Positions 15,146 through 23,916 of a DNA stretch of 64,000 nt are shown piece after piece (the first letter of the stretch is position 1; each line of letters opens with the position of its first letter). A program made the position numbers and the translations under genes. Source of the DNA: Archangium lansingense (GTDB taxonomy: Bacteria > Myxococcota > Myxococcia > Myxococcales > Myxococcaceae); assembly GCF_026626635.1 (NCBI RefSeq), contig NZ_JAPNKA010000001.1, positions 7,254,001-7,318,000 of the forward strand, in the 5' to 3' direction. Below the pieces are notes generated by a model. It saw only the letters and a program-made list of their open reading frames with translations. It was not told the DNA's origin and made no database searches.

Positions 15146-15658
15146 GTGTCCCCGCCCCGCGCTCCTCCCAGTGGATGGCCAGATGCGGAATCCGACAGGG
15201 AAAGCAAAAAGAAACGCGGTCGTCTCTATGTGACCTACAGAAAGCTCAACAAGAAAACCAACCTTTACTACGCTGGCCGGACCATCATGGTCGTTGATCT
15301 CGGCCTGCCTCTCAGACTCCAGGCAGAGTTGGCCATTCGGTTCCGAGACAGGAATCATCATGTTGATGAGAACGAAGACCCGAAGGATGCTTCATTTGCT
15401 CAAGCACAACTTGATGTATTCGACCATGGGGCTGCCGTCGACTACAATCTGCGGTATGATGACCCAGCATACTGGCGGATTCGTGGAAGAGAGCAGCAAC
15501 TGATAGACTTCAGTGGAGGCGCCCAGTCCGACACGGGCAAGCCCCATCGAACCGAGAACGTCGTGCGCGCCGTGGCAAAAGACAACCCGCGGGGCAGTCG
15601 GTTTCACGATGCTGCCACGATTCGCTGGGGCGAACTTCAGCGTTACACAGGATACTAG
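15146..15658 (+). pseudogene. GIY-YIG-like nuclease toxin domain (C-terminal part of SitA-like toxin)
   Basis: 170 codons. After a charged, disordered stretch, RLYVTYRKLNKKTNLYYAGR (26-45) gives Y28-x2-Y31 and Y42-x-GR, the layout of the GIY-YIG two-tyrosine core; R68 and H71/H72 follow, and REQQLID contains Glu116, in the place of the metal-binding Glu. This pattern is known from toxin ends of polymorphic toxins. No ribosome binding site precedes the GTG at 15146, and the frame differs by +1 from the lipoprotein part, so it is probably the disconnected toxin end of that gene. The TAG stop coincides with the left CTAG target duplication of the IS element. Confidence 0.55.
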
Positions 15659-17383
15659 GAGCTTGTCGGAGAACCCCACCGTAGAGGGTGGGCCAGGAGG
15701 GTGATGCCCCAGGTGGTTCTTCAGAGGGAAGGAGAGTTCTGGTTGAAGGTGGAGGGTGAGCGCCACCACGACGAAGAAGCCGGAGCAGGCCGACCTGTTG
15801 AAAGTAGCCGCCAGCGAGAAGCCGGAGCGGGAGGAGGCGAAGAGCTCCGCCCGCTTCACCTCGCCGAGGCCGTTCCGGGAATGGCAACCGGAGCAGGGGC
15901 AGCTGCTGCCGCAGTACGCGCGGGAAGTGCTGGGAGAGGGGCACCTGGCGTGCTTCTTCGTCGACTTGAGGAAGGCGCTCGATTTCAGCCCGATTCTGAG
16001 CGCGTACACGAAGGAGTGCGGCCAGCCGGCCTACCACCCGGTGATGATGGCGCTGCTGCTCATGTACGCGTACGCGCGAGGCATTACGAGCAGCCGGGAG
16101 ATTGAGCGGAGGTGTGAGACGGACCTCGCCTTCCGCTACCTGACGGGAGGAGAGAGGCCGGACCACGACACGGTGTGCACTTTCCGGGTGCGGCATCTGG
16201 AAGCCTTCCGGGCGCTCTTCGTGGACACGCTGAGGCTGGCGCGCAGCTCGGGGCTCAAGAAGCTTGGGCACCTGTCGGTGGACGGCACGAAGGTGAAGGC
16301 CAACGCCAGCAAGCACAAGGCCATGAGCTACGGACGGATGGAGGAGTGCATGAAGAAGCTGGACGAGCAGATTGACAGGCTGTTGGAAGAGGCAGCGGCG
16401 CTGGATGCCGAGGAGAACAAGCGCTACGGCAAGGGGCGGCGCGGAGATGAGCTGCCCGAGGAGCTGAAGGACCCCAAGAAGCGCGCCGAGCGACTGCGGG
16501 AGGCGGCGCGTCAACTGGAGGCGGAGAAGAAGCTCGAGCTGGCGGTGGAGAAGGAGAAGCGACGAGAGAAGATTGGCAAGGCCAAGGAGGACTTGGAGAA
16601 GGAGGCCAGGGAGAAAGCCGAGGCCAGGGGCGAGAGGCCGGAGGAGGCGAAACCTTCCGAGAAGGCGCAGCGCAACTTCACCGACCCGGAGTCACGAATC
16701 ATGCCCAGGGGAGGCACCTTCCAGCAGTCCTACAACGCGCAGGTGGCGGTGGACGCGGACACGCAGCTGATAGTGGCGCAGGAGGTGGGGCAGAGCAGCA
16801 GCGATGCACGCCAGCTGTCCCCCATGGTGGAGCAGGTAGAGGCCAACACGGAGTTGGTGCCCGAGGAGCTGAGCGCGGATTCGGGCTACCTGTGCCAGCA
16901 GGACATTGAGAAGGTAGAGGCCAAGGGCGTGGAGTGCTTCATCGCCACCGGGCGCGACAAGCATGGGGAGGAGGCACCGCCGGCCCCAAGAGGGCGACGG
17001 CCGGCGGGCATGAGTTTCAAGGAGCGGATGAAGCGCAAGCTCTCGACGAAGCGGGGGCGCAAGGCATACGCGCGGCGCAAGGTGACGGCTGAGCCAGTGA
17101 TTGGACAGGTAAAGAACGGAGTGCTGCCACGCTTCTCGCTGCGGGGCCTCACCAAGGTGCAAGGGGAATTCTCGCTGGCGTGCGCCGTCCACAACCTCAA
17201 GAAGCTGTGGAAGCAGGGCTGGGAGCTTCCCAGCCTTGCCGCGCAGGCCGCGTAGCGGCGAGGTCGCTGCGAGGCGGGCGACCATGGGCCACATCGGCCA
17301 CGCCCCCAGTACCCGCCTGTGGTGCCATATGGTGTCTGCTATGCGCTACCGCACCGCTGGCTGATTCGCCGACAAGCTCCTAG
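15655..17383 (+). mobile_element. IS1182-family insertion sequence with CTAG target duplication
   Basis: Terminal inverted repeats GAGCTTGTCGG (15659-15669) and CCGACAAGCTC (17369-17379) bound a 1721 bp element holding one transposase gene. CTAG flanks both ends (15655-15658 and 17380-17383), a 4 bp target duplication. Removing the element and one CTAG joins the toxin stop (TAC TAG) to GAC ATG, the start of the immunity gene, so the insertion split a tight toxin-immunity pair. The intact repeats, full-length transposase and perfect duplication suggest a recent event. The same termini bound the small element at 37271-37388. Confidence 0.85.
15756..17255 (+). CDS. IS1182-family transposase
   Basis: 499 residues, apparently intact. 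N-terminal DUF772-like region (PVMMALLLMYAYARGITSSREIERRCETDLAFRYL), then a DDE core: VDGTKVKANASKHKAMSYGRM with the first Asp, a long Lys/Glu-rich coiled-coil insertion (about residues 200-300), YNAQVAVDADTQLIV, ADSGY with the second Asp, and a C-terminal VTAEPVIGQVKNG with the catalytic Glu. It catalyses cut-and-paste of the surrounding element. The GTG start at 15756 sits directly on a GGAGG, so the true start may be slightly different. Confidence 0.9.
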   Translation: MSATTTKKPEQADLLKVAASEKPEREEAKSSARFTSPRPFREWQPEQGQLLPQYAREVLGEGHLACFFVDLRKALDFSPILSAYTKECGQPAYHPVMMALLLMYAYARGITSSREIERRCETDLAFRYLTGGERPDHDTVCTFRVRHLEAFRALFVDTLRLARSSGLKKLGHLSVDGTKVKANASKHKAMSYGRMEECMKKLDEQIDRLLEEAAALDAEENKRYGKGRRGDELPEELKDPKKRAERLREAARQLEAEKKLELAVEKEKRREKIGKAKEDLEKEAREKAEARGERPEEAKPSEKAQRNFTDPESRIMPRGGTFQQSYNAQVAVDADTQLIVAQEVGQSSSDARQLSPMVEQVEANTELVPEELSADSGYLCQQDIEKVEAKGVECFIATGRDKHGEEAPPAPRGRRPAGMSFKERMKRKLSTKRGRKAYARRKVTAEPVIGQVKNGVLPRFSLRGLTKVQGEFSLACAVHNLKKLWKQGWELPSLAAQAA

Positions 17384-17386
17384 GAC

Positions 17387-17842
17387 ATGCCGCCAACGCA
17401 TAAACCAGGTTCATTTTGGAGAATCCCCCTCCCAGATGGCTCCTTCGGCTATGGAAGGGCTCTCGAATTGCATTTCGATGCCTTCTACAATTACAGGACC
17501 ACCGAGCCGGACGCGGACCTGGACAGGATCGCATCCAAGCCCATCCTTTTCAGGATTATGGTCAAGTATCCATATCCGAAGTCATGGGAGCTCATTGGGT
17601 GGAGAGCGATTGAGGAGCGCCTGACACAACCCATTGTCCAATTCAACATGGAGGTGGGTCCACTCCGGCGCTGTTGGATTTTCGACAGCCTTGGCAATGA
17701 GAGAGAGGCGCCCCCCCAAGAATGTATTGGGCTCGAGCCAGCGGCTGTTTGGGAGTCCCACGGGGTCGAAGAACGTCTGCTCGATGCCTTCATGGGGCGG
17801 CCCAACGACAGTTTAGTGCGCATGTGGAAGGAGTTGGAGTAG
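17387..17842 (+). CDS. Imm26-like immunity protein
   Basis: 151 residues. HKPGSFWRIPLPDGSFGYGR at residues 5-24 is the N-terminal signature of Imm26 (immunity protein 26), followed by KPILFRIMVKYPYPKSWELIGW and a VQFNMEVGPLRRCWI segment as in that family. Imm26 proteins neutralise nuclease toxins of polymorphic systems. Without the IS element the ATG would lie 3 bases after the toxin stop, a typical toxin-immunity arrangement. The IS has moved it 1.7 kb away, so it must now rely on readthrough from the IS or its own promoter. It converges on the DyP peroxidase gene. Confidence 0.7.
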   Translation: MPPTHKPGSFWRIPLPDGSFGYGRALELHFDAFYNYRTTEPDADLDRIASKPILFRIMVKYPYPKSWELIGWRAIEERLTQPIVQFNMEVGPLRRCWIFDSLGNEREAPPQECIGLEPAAVWESHGVEERLLDAFMGRPNDSLVRMWKELE

Positions 17843-17865
17843 TAGAGCGCCTGTCGTCGGCCCCT

Positions 17866-19203
17866 TCAGGTCCGAAGGTCCGCGAGCCAGCGCAGGGCGC
17901 GCAGTCCGGGCATGAAGCCGTACTCACCGCCCCGGGTGACGACGAACCGCGGCAATCCCTGGAGGCGTCTCGGAATCGGCCGGCGTGGGATGGAGAAGGT
18001 TCCAGCCCCGTCGTTGGCCCCGGCAACGGGATCCATCACGTTCCCCAGCCCGAGGAAGTCACCACTGTTGACCCACTCAGACTGGACGAACTCGAACTGC
18101 CGGCCCAGGTGCGTCCCGAGGAAGGCGAACATCAATCCCCGGTCGGCGCCGTCGTCCTCGATGACGCCTTCCGGAAGCAGGGGGCCGTAGGCGGTTCCGC
18201 GGCGGATCATCCGGTGCAAGCGGACGACGCCGGCCACGGAAGCGTCTCGCGGATTCGCCCGCCGGATGTGCGAGCCGGGGGGAGTCACATATCCCGTCGG
18301 GTCCTCCCGCCGGTAGAGGAAGTCATTGTTGCGGCGAGGGTCGGCACCCAGCTCGGGGGCGTCATGGAACGGGCAGAGCGCCAGGGGGGCGCCGCTGCGC
18401 CAGCGCCCCATTAGCTTGGCCGCGAGGAGCTCCTCATCCTCGGGGCTGGAGGAGTGGGCCTTCAGGTACTGACGGAACGCCGCCACGCGCTGATGCAGCT
18501 TGCGGAAGGCGACGTACGTCCCGTTGCGCCCCAGGACCTCGGGCTGGGGCAGCGGGGGGAAGCCACCCATCTCGTCGCGGTAGCCGAGGACGAACTCCCC
18601 GGCCTTCAATGGCTCCTCCCGGGAGTTGGTCCCAGGAATGCCGCTCCCCGCGATGGCCGGGTGGCTGATGCCATCCCGGAACCCGAAGGGCTCCCGCTCG
18701 GTGGGCAGCGCATGGCAGTCCTGGCGCCAGATCGCCTCGACCCCGTCCAGTTCCTCGAGCGCCTGGCGCGCGCGAGCGAGCGCCGTTTCCAGAGGTTGCG
18801 TGTCCGGCGCGACGGCCACGAGCACGACGTGGACGTCCGGCGTCCCGAGTGGCTTCTCCCAGTTCTCGGGGCTGCTCTCGCCCGTGTCTCCCAGCGCCCT
18901 GGCGCGTGCGGCCATCCCCTGCCTGAACTCCCACGCGAAGCTGTCGAGCGAAGCCTGGGGGACCCCCAGCGCCTTCAGTCCGTGGAACGTGAGCGCGACA
19001 CTCAGCCAGGTATCGCTTGCCGGGCTGCGCGGGTTGCTCGCCGAGGCCACCGCGGTGCTCAGTCGGCGCATCAGCTCGCGCCCCGCCTCGCGGTCGTCGA
19101 TCCGGAGCAGGATGTAGGTCGCCGCATACGGAGAGGGCCGGGGGCGGAGGGTCCCGCTCTGGATGTCATCCAACTCGAGAGGTGTGTCCGCGACCTCGCT
19201 CAT
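17866..19203 (-). CDS. DyP-type haem peroxidase
   Basis: 445 residues. GFRDGISHP (174-182) is the family GxxDG motif with the distal catalytic Asp; SHIRRANPRD (311-320) holds the proximal haem ligand His312. Two ferredoxin-like halves are visible, the first starting with PYAATYILLRIDD. DyP enzymes oxidise dyes, phenolics and porphyrins with hydrogen peroxide. No twin-Arg or Sec signal is seen, so it appears cytoplasmic. It is the last gene of a three-gene minus-strand cluster with the two proteins encoded at 19218-20234 and 20262-20789; gaps of 14 and 27 bp suggest an operon. Confidence 0.9.
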   Translation of the reverse strand: MSEVADTPLELDDIQSGTLRPRPSPYAATYILLRIDDREAGRELMRRLSTAVASASNPRSPASDTWLSVALTFHGLKALGVPQASLDSFAWEFRQGMAARARALGDTGESSPENWEKPLGTPDVHVVLVAVAPDTQPLETALARARQALEELDGVEAIWRQDCHALPTEREPFGFRDGISHPAIAGSGIPGTNSREEPLKAGEFVLGYRDEMGGFPPLPQPEVLGRNGTYVAFRKLHQRVAAFRQYLKAHSSSPEDEELLAAKLMGRWRSGAPLALCPFHDAPELGADPRRNNDFLYRREDPTGYVTPPGSHIRRANPRDASVAGVVRLHRMIRRGTAYGPLLPEGVIEDDGADRGLMFAFLGTHLGRQFEFVQSEWVNSGDFLGLGNVMDPVAGANDGAGTFSIPRRPIPRRLQGLPRFVVTRGGEYGFMPGLRALRWLADLRT

Positions 19204-19217
19204 GGACCCTCCTTGCT

Positions 19218-20234
19218 TCAGTGCGCCGTGGCGATGTTCCTCCAGAAGCGCTCCAGGCTCTCGTCGTGGCCGAACAGGGTGCTGAAGACCGTGGAGTCGG
19301 CCACCAGCACATCCCCACCCCGGTCGCCGCCCGGCGGCATCCAGACGAGCGCATTGAACTCCTGGTTCCCAGCCAGCGTGAACGGATGCGGCCTGGACGT
19401 GTCGATGGGCTGCCTGGCCAGGACATGGACGGCCTTCGTCGCCTCGTCCGTCACGGCGTAGTGCGGCAGGTGCTGGTGGAAGTTGAAGTTCGTGACTCCC
19501 GCGAGCCAGCCGCGCGTATCCAGCTCCCTCATCACCGTCAGTGGAGCAATCCGACGGCTTTCCTTCATCACCGCGGGGCGGAGACCGTGCCGATTCTCGA
19601 CGGGGATTCCGAGCCCCCGCATCAGCGAGCGGGTGTACCGTCCAAACCGCTGCTGGCGGGGCACCAGCGCGTCGCCATGGTGGGCATACTCCATGGTGCG
19701 CTCCTGCATCTCCGGCGAGGCCCCGACGTCGTGGTGGGGGCCGATGATGAGGCAGGTGCCCTCGCGCTCGAGGAAGTTCCTGACGGCCTCGATCTCCTCC
19801 GGGGAGGCCTCCTGCTCGGTGACCATGTGGTCCAGCCCGAAGACCAGCAACGTGTCGGCGTCGGCGAGAACCCGCTCGTCGAGCGGCAGCCTGAAGCCTG
19901 CCTGATCGACGCGCTGGAACACGGGGACCTCGTGCCCGGTGGTCTCCCGGATGACCTGCTGGAACCGCACCCAGGCCCAGAAGAACAACTCCAGCGAGCC
20001 CGCGATCCCCTGCTGGAACATCAACGGGTCCGCGAACCTCGGTAACTCATAATCGGGCCAGAGCACCCGGCGGACCTCGGTCATGGTCGAGTAGCGGTTG
20101 TCCATCTCGGTCACATCCCGGTTGGCTTCGCCCGGGTAGCTCCAGGAGATGTAGACGCTGACGCGGCGCCGGCCCTGGACGTACTTCCGCGGCACGTGCT
20201 CCTGGTTGTAGGTCCGCGCGGGTTCGCTCATCAC
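19218..20234 (-). CDS. Uncharacterised DyP-associated protein (GATase-like fold suspected)
   Basis: 338 residues, no signal peptide. The centre (ADTLLVFGLDHMVTEQEASP, FLEREGTCLIIGPHHDVG) resembles the beta-alpha strands of ThuA/DUF4350-type class I glutamine-amidotransferase-like domains, but no catalytic Cys is seen. The C-terminal NQEFNALVWMPPGGDRGGDVLVADSTVFS again resembles the end of such folds. It lies 14 bp upstream of the DyP gene on the same strand, which implies a shared function in peroxide or haem chemistry. I cannot name the family; the fold assignment is weak. Confidence 0.45.
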   Translation of the reverse strand: MMSEPARTYNQEHVPRKYVQGRRRVSVYISWSYPGEANRDVTEMDNRYSTMTEVRRVLWPDYELPRFADPLMFQQGIAGSLELFFWAWVRFQQVIRETTGHEVPVFQRVDQAGFRLPLDERVLADADTLLVFGLDHMVTEQEASPEEIEAVRNFLEREGTCLIIGPHHDVGASPEMQERTMEYAHHGDALVPRQQRFGRYTRSLMRGLGIPVENRHGLRPAVMKESRRIAPLTVMRELDTRGWLAGVTNFNFHQHLPHYAVTDEATKAVHVLARQPIDTSRPHPFTLAGNQEFNALVWMPPGGDRGGDVLVADSTVFSTLFGHDESLERFWRNIATAH

Positions 20235-20261
20235 CGTGTCCTCTCTGCGGGTCCCTCCGCC

Positions 20262-20789
20262 TCACTGCATCTGTTCGAGCATGTCGGAGAGGGCGGCCTT
20301 GACCTTCAAGGCCTTCTTGATCTCGTCGGCGGTGACATACGGATACTCTCCGTATTCCAGGAAGCTCGGGCACTGGTGCGCCCGGACGAACTTGATGAAC
20401 GCCTCGGGGTTCGTCTTCCAGTCCATGGGGAAGCCTTCGAGGCTCTCGAAGACCGTGTCGACGCCAGCCTTCTTGAAGAGCTCGATCGCGTCCTCGGTGT
20501 ACTTGTCGAAGTCGGTGTCGAAGATGCCCTGGTACATGAACCGCGTGTCGTTGTCGAAGAGCACCCAGCGCAGGTAGTGGAGCTTGAGGGGCGCGAGCAG
20601 CTCGGAGTCACCCTCCAGCGCCTTCGCGAGCTTCTGCCCATATGCACGGATGGTTCCCGCCGTCCCCGGTTTGATGTTCGCGATGATGGTGAATCCGTAG
20701 CACGCCGGAGTCCTCGGCCAGACGGGGCCGTATTTTCCGACTTCCCACGCGTCATCATGTTTCGGAATCGCGACCGCCGCTGGTTTCAT
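20262..20789 (-). CDS. Uncharacterised small protein of the DyP cluster
   Basis: 175 residues from ATG 20789. TIIANIKPGTAGTIRAYGQKL, LHYLRWVLFDNDTRFMYQGIFDTDFDKYTEDA and PSFLEYGEYPYVTADEIKKAL suggest a single ferredoxin-like (dimeric alpha/beta barrel) domain, the same fold as DyP peroxidase halves. First gene of the three-gene cluster. A longer frame upstream adds Arg-rich residues without family likeness, so the short start is preferred, although no strong ribosome binding site is seen. Possibly an accessory or regulatory subunit of the peroxidase. Confidence 0.45.
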   Translation of the reverse strand: MKPAAVAIPKHDDAWEVGKYGPVWPRTPACYGFTIIANIKPGTAGTIRAYGQKLAKALEGDSELLAPLKLHYLRWVLFDNDTRFMYQGIFDTDFDKYTEDAIELFKKAGVDTVFESLEGFPMDWKTNPEAFIKFVRAHQCPSFLEYGEYPYVTADEIKKALKVKAALSDMLEQMQ

Positions 20790-21011
20790 ACCGGGAACGG
20801 TGGGGGTGTGGTCGGTGTGGGTCAAGGCGTGACGTGGCAGCATCGAGGCGGGCGCTCGGCCTGCGGCTCCTTCCTGGCCACTCCTCAAGCGCCACGCTCG
20901 CCTCCTCCGCGCGAAGCCGTGCGCCAACACTCCACGCTCATGCCGATTTCGGCTGAAGTTCACGGCTCGCCGCCCGCCCCTCCCCGGAGGGCACGGGCGG
21001 CGCCGCTGCCT
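20790..21011. other. Intergenic region before DyP cluster
   Basis: 222 bp; holds the presumed DyP-cluster promoter and the tail of the barrel gene region. GC-rich, no clear -35/-10, no hairpin recognised. Confidence 0.3.
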
Positions 21012-21734
21012 TTAGAAGCGCAGACCGAGCACGAGGGGCACATACTGGCCATCCGCCTTGCGGGGGCCCGCCGCTGTGTCGATGTTGCCGCTGAAGATGT
21101 AGTGGTAGCGGCCTTCCGCGTAGATGCGGAGGGGGCCTCCGAAGAGCCTCAGGCTGACGCCAACGCCCACGTTGAGGCCGAAGTCCGTCCTGCTCCGCGA
21201 GCCGAGCACCTCTTCGACCGGCACGGCCGTCGAGTAGCAGACGTACAGCCAGGGATCGCAGTACGGCACCACGCCCACGCCCGCGAACTCGGTGATCTCC
21301 ACCCGCCGGTAGTAGACGCCGGGCCCGCCCAGCACGTAGATGCCGAAGGGACGGGCGGGCAGCACGTTGAAGACGGCGTTGAGGTCCCAGTACTGCATGA
21401 TGTGGTCGCCGTCGACGCCAGCCGAGGACAGGACGTCGTCCTGAACGTCGTAGCCGCTGTAGAGGTACTCGCCCTGCACGCCCAGGTGCTTGGTGATGTT
21501 GTACGTCACCCCGAACTGGAAGGCGCCACCCGTCTGGAAGCGGCCGCCCGCGTCGGAGATGGGGAAGCTCACTCCACCTCCGATGTTGAAGCCCACGCGC
21601 GGGACGAGCGTCTCGTGCTCCTCGCCGGTACTGACGAAGGTCGGGGGCACGTCCGAGCCTTGCGCCAGGGCGGGCTGGGCGCCCGTGAGCAGCATCAGGC
21701 CCACGGCCGCGGCCATTCCGGAAAACAATCGCAT
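21012..21734 (-). CDS. Outer-membrane beta-barrel protein
   Basis: 240 residues. Signal peptide MRLFSGMAAAVGLMLLTGAQ then PALAQ; mature chain of alternating amphipathic strands (VGFNIGGGVSFPI, QFGVTYNITKHLGVQGEYLY, PFGIYVLGGPGVYYRRVE, FGLNVGVGVSLRLFGG) ending in LVLGLRF with a terminal Phe, the signal for BAM insertion. Resembles OmpW/OmpA-type eight-stranded barrels. It lies 88 bp after the GH15 gene on the same strand. Ligand unknown. Confidence 0.75.
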   Translation of the reverse strand: MRLFSGMAAAVGLMLLTGAQPALAQGSDVPPTFVSTGEEHETLVPRVGFNIGGGVSFPISDAGGRFQTGGAFQFGVTYNITKHLGVQGEYLYSGYDVQDDVLSSAGVDGDHIMQYWDLNAVFNVLPARPFGIYVLGGPGVYYRRVEITEFAGVGVVPYCDPWLYVCYSTAVPVEEVLGSRSRTDFGLNVGVGVSLRLFGGPLRIYAEGRYHYIFSGNIDTAAGPRKADGQYVPLVLGLRF

Positions 21735-21822
21735 ATCGTTCCTCCTCCCTGAGGGTAGGTACCGGGTAGGTGCCGGTCCCAGCAGACCTCGAGGGTAGGA
21801 GGAGCGTTGGAGGTACGACGGT

Positions 21823-23685
21823 TCACGAGATGGGTGACGTGGCGCCGGACTCGGCCGATGTCAGGATATAGGCAGCGTTGACCAGCGTGAGGTGCGTGAA
21901 CGCCTGCGGGAAGTTTCCGATCTGGACCTTCGCGCCAGGCAGGTACTCCTCCGCGAGCAGGCCCACGTCGTTGCGCAGCCCGGCCACCTTCTCGAAGAGG
22001 TTCTCCGCTTCCTCCTGGCGCCCCATCAGGTGGTAGGTGTCCACCAGCCAGAAGGAGCATGGGAGGAAGACCCCCTCCTCTCCGCTCAGTCCGTCCACCC
22101 CCTCCTCCGTCCGGTACCTCAGGACGAGGCCTTCCGGCATCAGCTCCTCTTCGACCGCCTTCACCGTTCCGACGACACGGGGATCACTCGCCGGGAGGAA
22201 GCCGGTCAACGGGATGAAGAGCAGACTCGCATCCACGCCCTTCGAGCCGTAGTACTGGGTGAAGGTGTTGCGCTGCCGGTCAAAGCCCTTGTCGCACACA
22301 TCGTCGAAGATCTCTTGCCGCAGCTTCCTCCACGGGGCCGGGTCGTCGGGGAGCTTGTACTCCTCGATCATGCGCACCCACCGATCGATCGCCGCCCATG
22401 CCGACACCTTGGAGGCGGTGAAGTGGTGCTTGGGCCCCCGCATCTCCCAGATGCCGTGGTCGGGGTGCATCCAGGCCTTGGCCACCCGAACCGCGTTCTC
22501 GCGCATGGCGACCGTCGCCTGCTCCGTGAGCTTCCCGCCCGCCTGCAGGTAGAAATACAGCACGGCCGCGAACTCACCGAGCACGTCCAGCTGGAACTGG
22601 TTGTAGGCGCCATTCCCGATCCGGACCGGGCGTGCCCCCTGATAACCCGGCAGCCAGTCCAGGACGACCTCCGTGAGGCGCCGTTCGCCTCGAATCCCGT
22701 ACATGATCTGCAGTTGCTCCGGTGCGCCACCGATTGCCTCCGCCAGCCACCCGCCGAAGGCCCGGGCCTCTTCGAGCAGGCCCGCCCGGATGAAGGCATG
22801 CAGGGTGAGCACCGAATCCCGGACCCAGCAGAAGCGGTAGTCCCAGTTGCGCTCGCCCCCTGGCGTCTCCGGGAGGCCGAAGGTCGGTGCGGCGACGATT
22901 GCCCCGGAGGGGCGGTAGGTGCACGCCTTCAGGGTCAGCAGCGAGCGCACCACCAGCTCCTCATGGCCCTTGGGGGCACGGATCTGTGAAGCCCACTTCT
23001 CCCAGAAAGTCTCCGTGTCGCGCAGTGCTTCTTCCGGGTCGATGGGGGGCGGCGGATCGTGATACGGACGCGCCCAGGCGAGCACATAAGGGAGCCGCTG
23101 CCCTTTCGAGATGGTGACTTCGTGCTGGTAGGTGGGAGCTCCCGGGCCCGAGCCTCCGCGCAGGTAGAGCGCGTCCGGCCCCGCGATGGCGGCTTCGCTG
23201 CCGTCTGACCGCTTCACCCGGGGAACCGTCAGCCCATTGGCGAACCGGGGACGCAGGTCGAAGCGCATGGGCACCGAGCCGCGGATGCCCTCGATGATGC
23301 GAATCACGTACGGCGCGCCTTCGCGGATGGGCATGAAGTCGATCACGCGCACCACGCCGTCCTTGGTCTCGAAGTCGGTCTCCAGGATCATCGTCCTGCC
23401 GCGGTAGCGGCGCGTCACGCCGAGCACACGGCCGGAGGGGGCGATCTTCCATCGGCCATGCTCCGGCGTGCCCAGCAGCGCGGCGAAGCAGGCGTCCGAG
23501 TCGAAGCTCGGCAGGCACATGAAGTTGATCGAACCATCGCGCGCGACAAGCCCGGCCGTCTGCAGGTCCCCGATAAGGGCGTGGTCGGAAATGCTCATGG
23601 AGGGTTCGGACTGTTCACTCGTTCCCCAGCCCACCTGATCCAGAGTCCTCGTCCCAGGTGCCTGCGTCTGTTCCATCTGTTCCAT
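21823..23685 (-). CDS. Glycoside hydrolase family 15 (glucoamylase or trehalase type)
   Basis: 620 residues; AAAGGAG six bases before ATG 23685. The N-terminal ALIGDLQTAGLVARDGSINF and FDSDACFAALLG form the usual beta-sandwich domain of GH15. The (alpha/alpha)6 catalytic part has GGERNWDYRFCWVRDSVLTL (substrate-binding WVRD), EEGVFLPCSFWLVDTYHLMG and GLLAEEY followed by GNFPQAFTHLTLVNAA, which hold the two catalytic Glu. No signal peptide, so it acts inside the cell, splitting alpha-linked glucans or trehalose to glucose. That fits the glucokinase and glycolytic genes that follow on the other strand. Confidence 0.9.
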   Translation of the reverse strand: MEQMEQTQAPGTRTLDQVGWGTSEQSEPSMSISDHALIGDLQTAGLVARDGSINFMCLPSFDSDACFAALLGTPEHGRWKIAPSGRVLGVTRRYRGRTMILETDFETKDGVVRVIDFMPIREGAPYVIRIIEGIRGSVPMRFDLRPRFANGLTVPRVKRSDGSEAAIAGPDALYLRGGSGPGAPTYQHEVTISKGQRLPYVLAWARPYHDPPPPIDPEEALRDTETFWEKWASQIRAPKGHEELVVRSLLTLKACTYRPSGAIVAAPTFGLPETPGGERNWDYRFCWVRDSVLTLHAFIRAGLLEEARAFGGWLAEAIGGAPEQLQIMYGIRGERRLTEVVLDWLPGYQGARPVRIGNGAYNQFQLDVLGEFAAVLYFYLQAGGKLTEQATVAMRENAVRVAKAWMHPDHGIWEMRGPKHHFTASKVSAWAAIDRWVRMIEEYKLPDDPAPWRKLRQEIFDDVCDKGFDRQRNTFTQYYGSKGVDASLLFIPLTGFLPASDPRVVGTVKAVEEELMPEGLVLRYRTEEGVDGLSGEEGVFLPCSFWLVDTYHLMGRQEEAENLFEKVAGLRNDVGLLAEEYLPGAKVQIGNFPQAFTHLTLVNAAYILTSAESGATSPIS

Positions 23686-23916
23686 CTCCGGCTCCTTTCA
23701 GCATTGTCCCCCGCTTCAACCTGCGTGCAGGAGGGGATCGGCACAACCGACACCCGTTCAGCCGGCCCGGGGAGCGGCCCTGAAAGCTCAAATGGTGAGC
23801 AGGGTTCCGATCGCTGTGCCTACCGCCCTGGAGGGTCTCGTATTTGTCAAAACGTGACCGTCTCCTCGACGGAACCGGGGCCCCCGTGCGGTGCCCGTGC
23901 AACGCTGGGCTCTCGC
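23686..23916. other. Divergent control region (GH15 / DUF202)
   Basis: 231 bp between divergent genes. Carries the strong ribosome binding site of the GH15 gene at its left edge. No operator or hairpin that I can define. Confidence 0.35.

Noticed and set aside
18454..19461. Plus-strand frames across the DyP and neighbouring genes
   Set aside because: Antisense to genes with clear peroxidase motifs; no domain or ribosome binding site.
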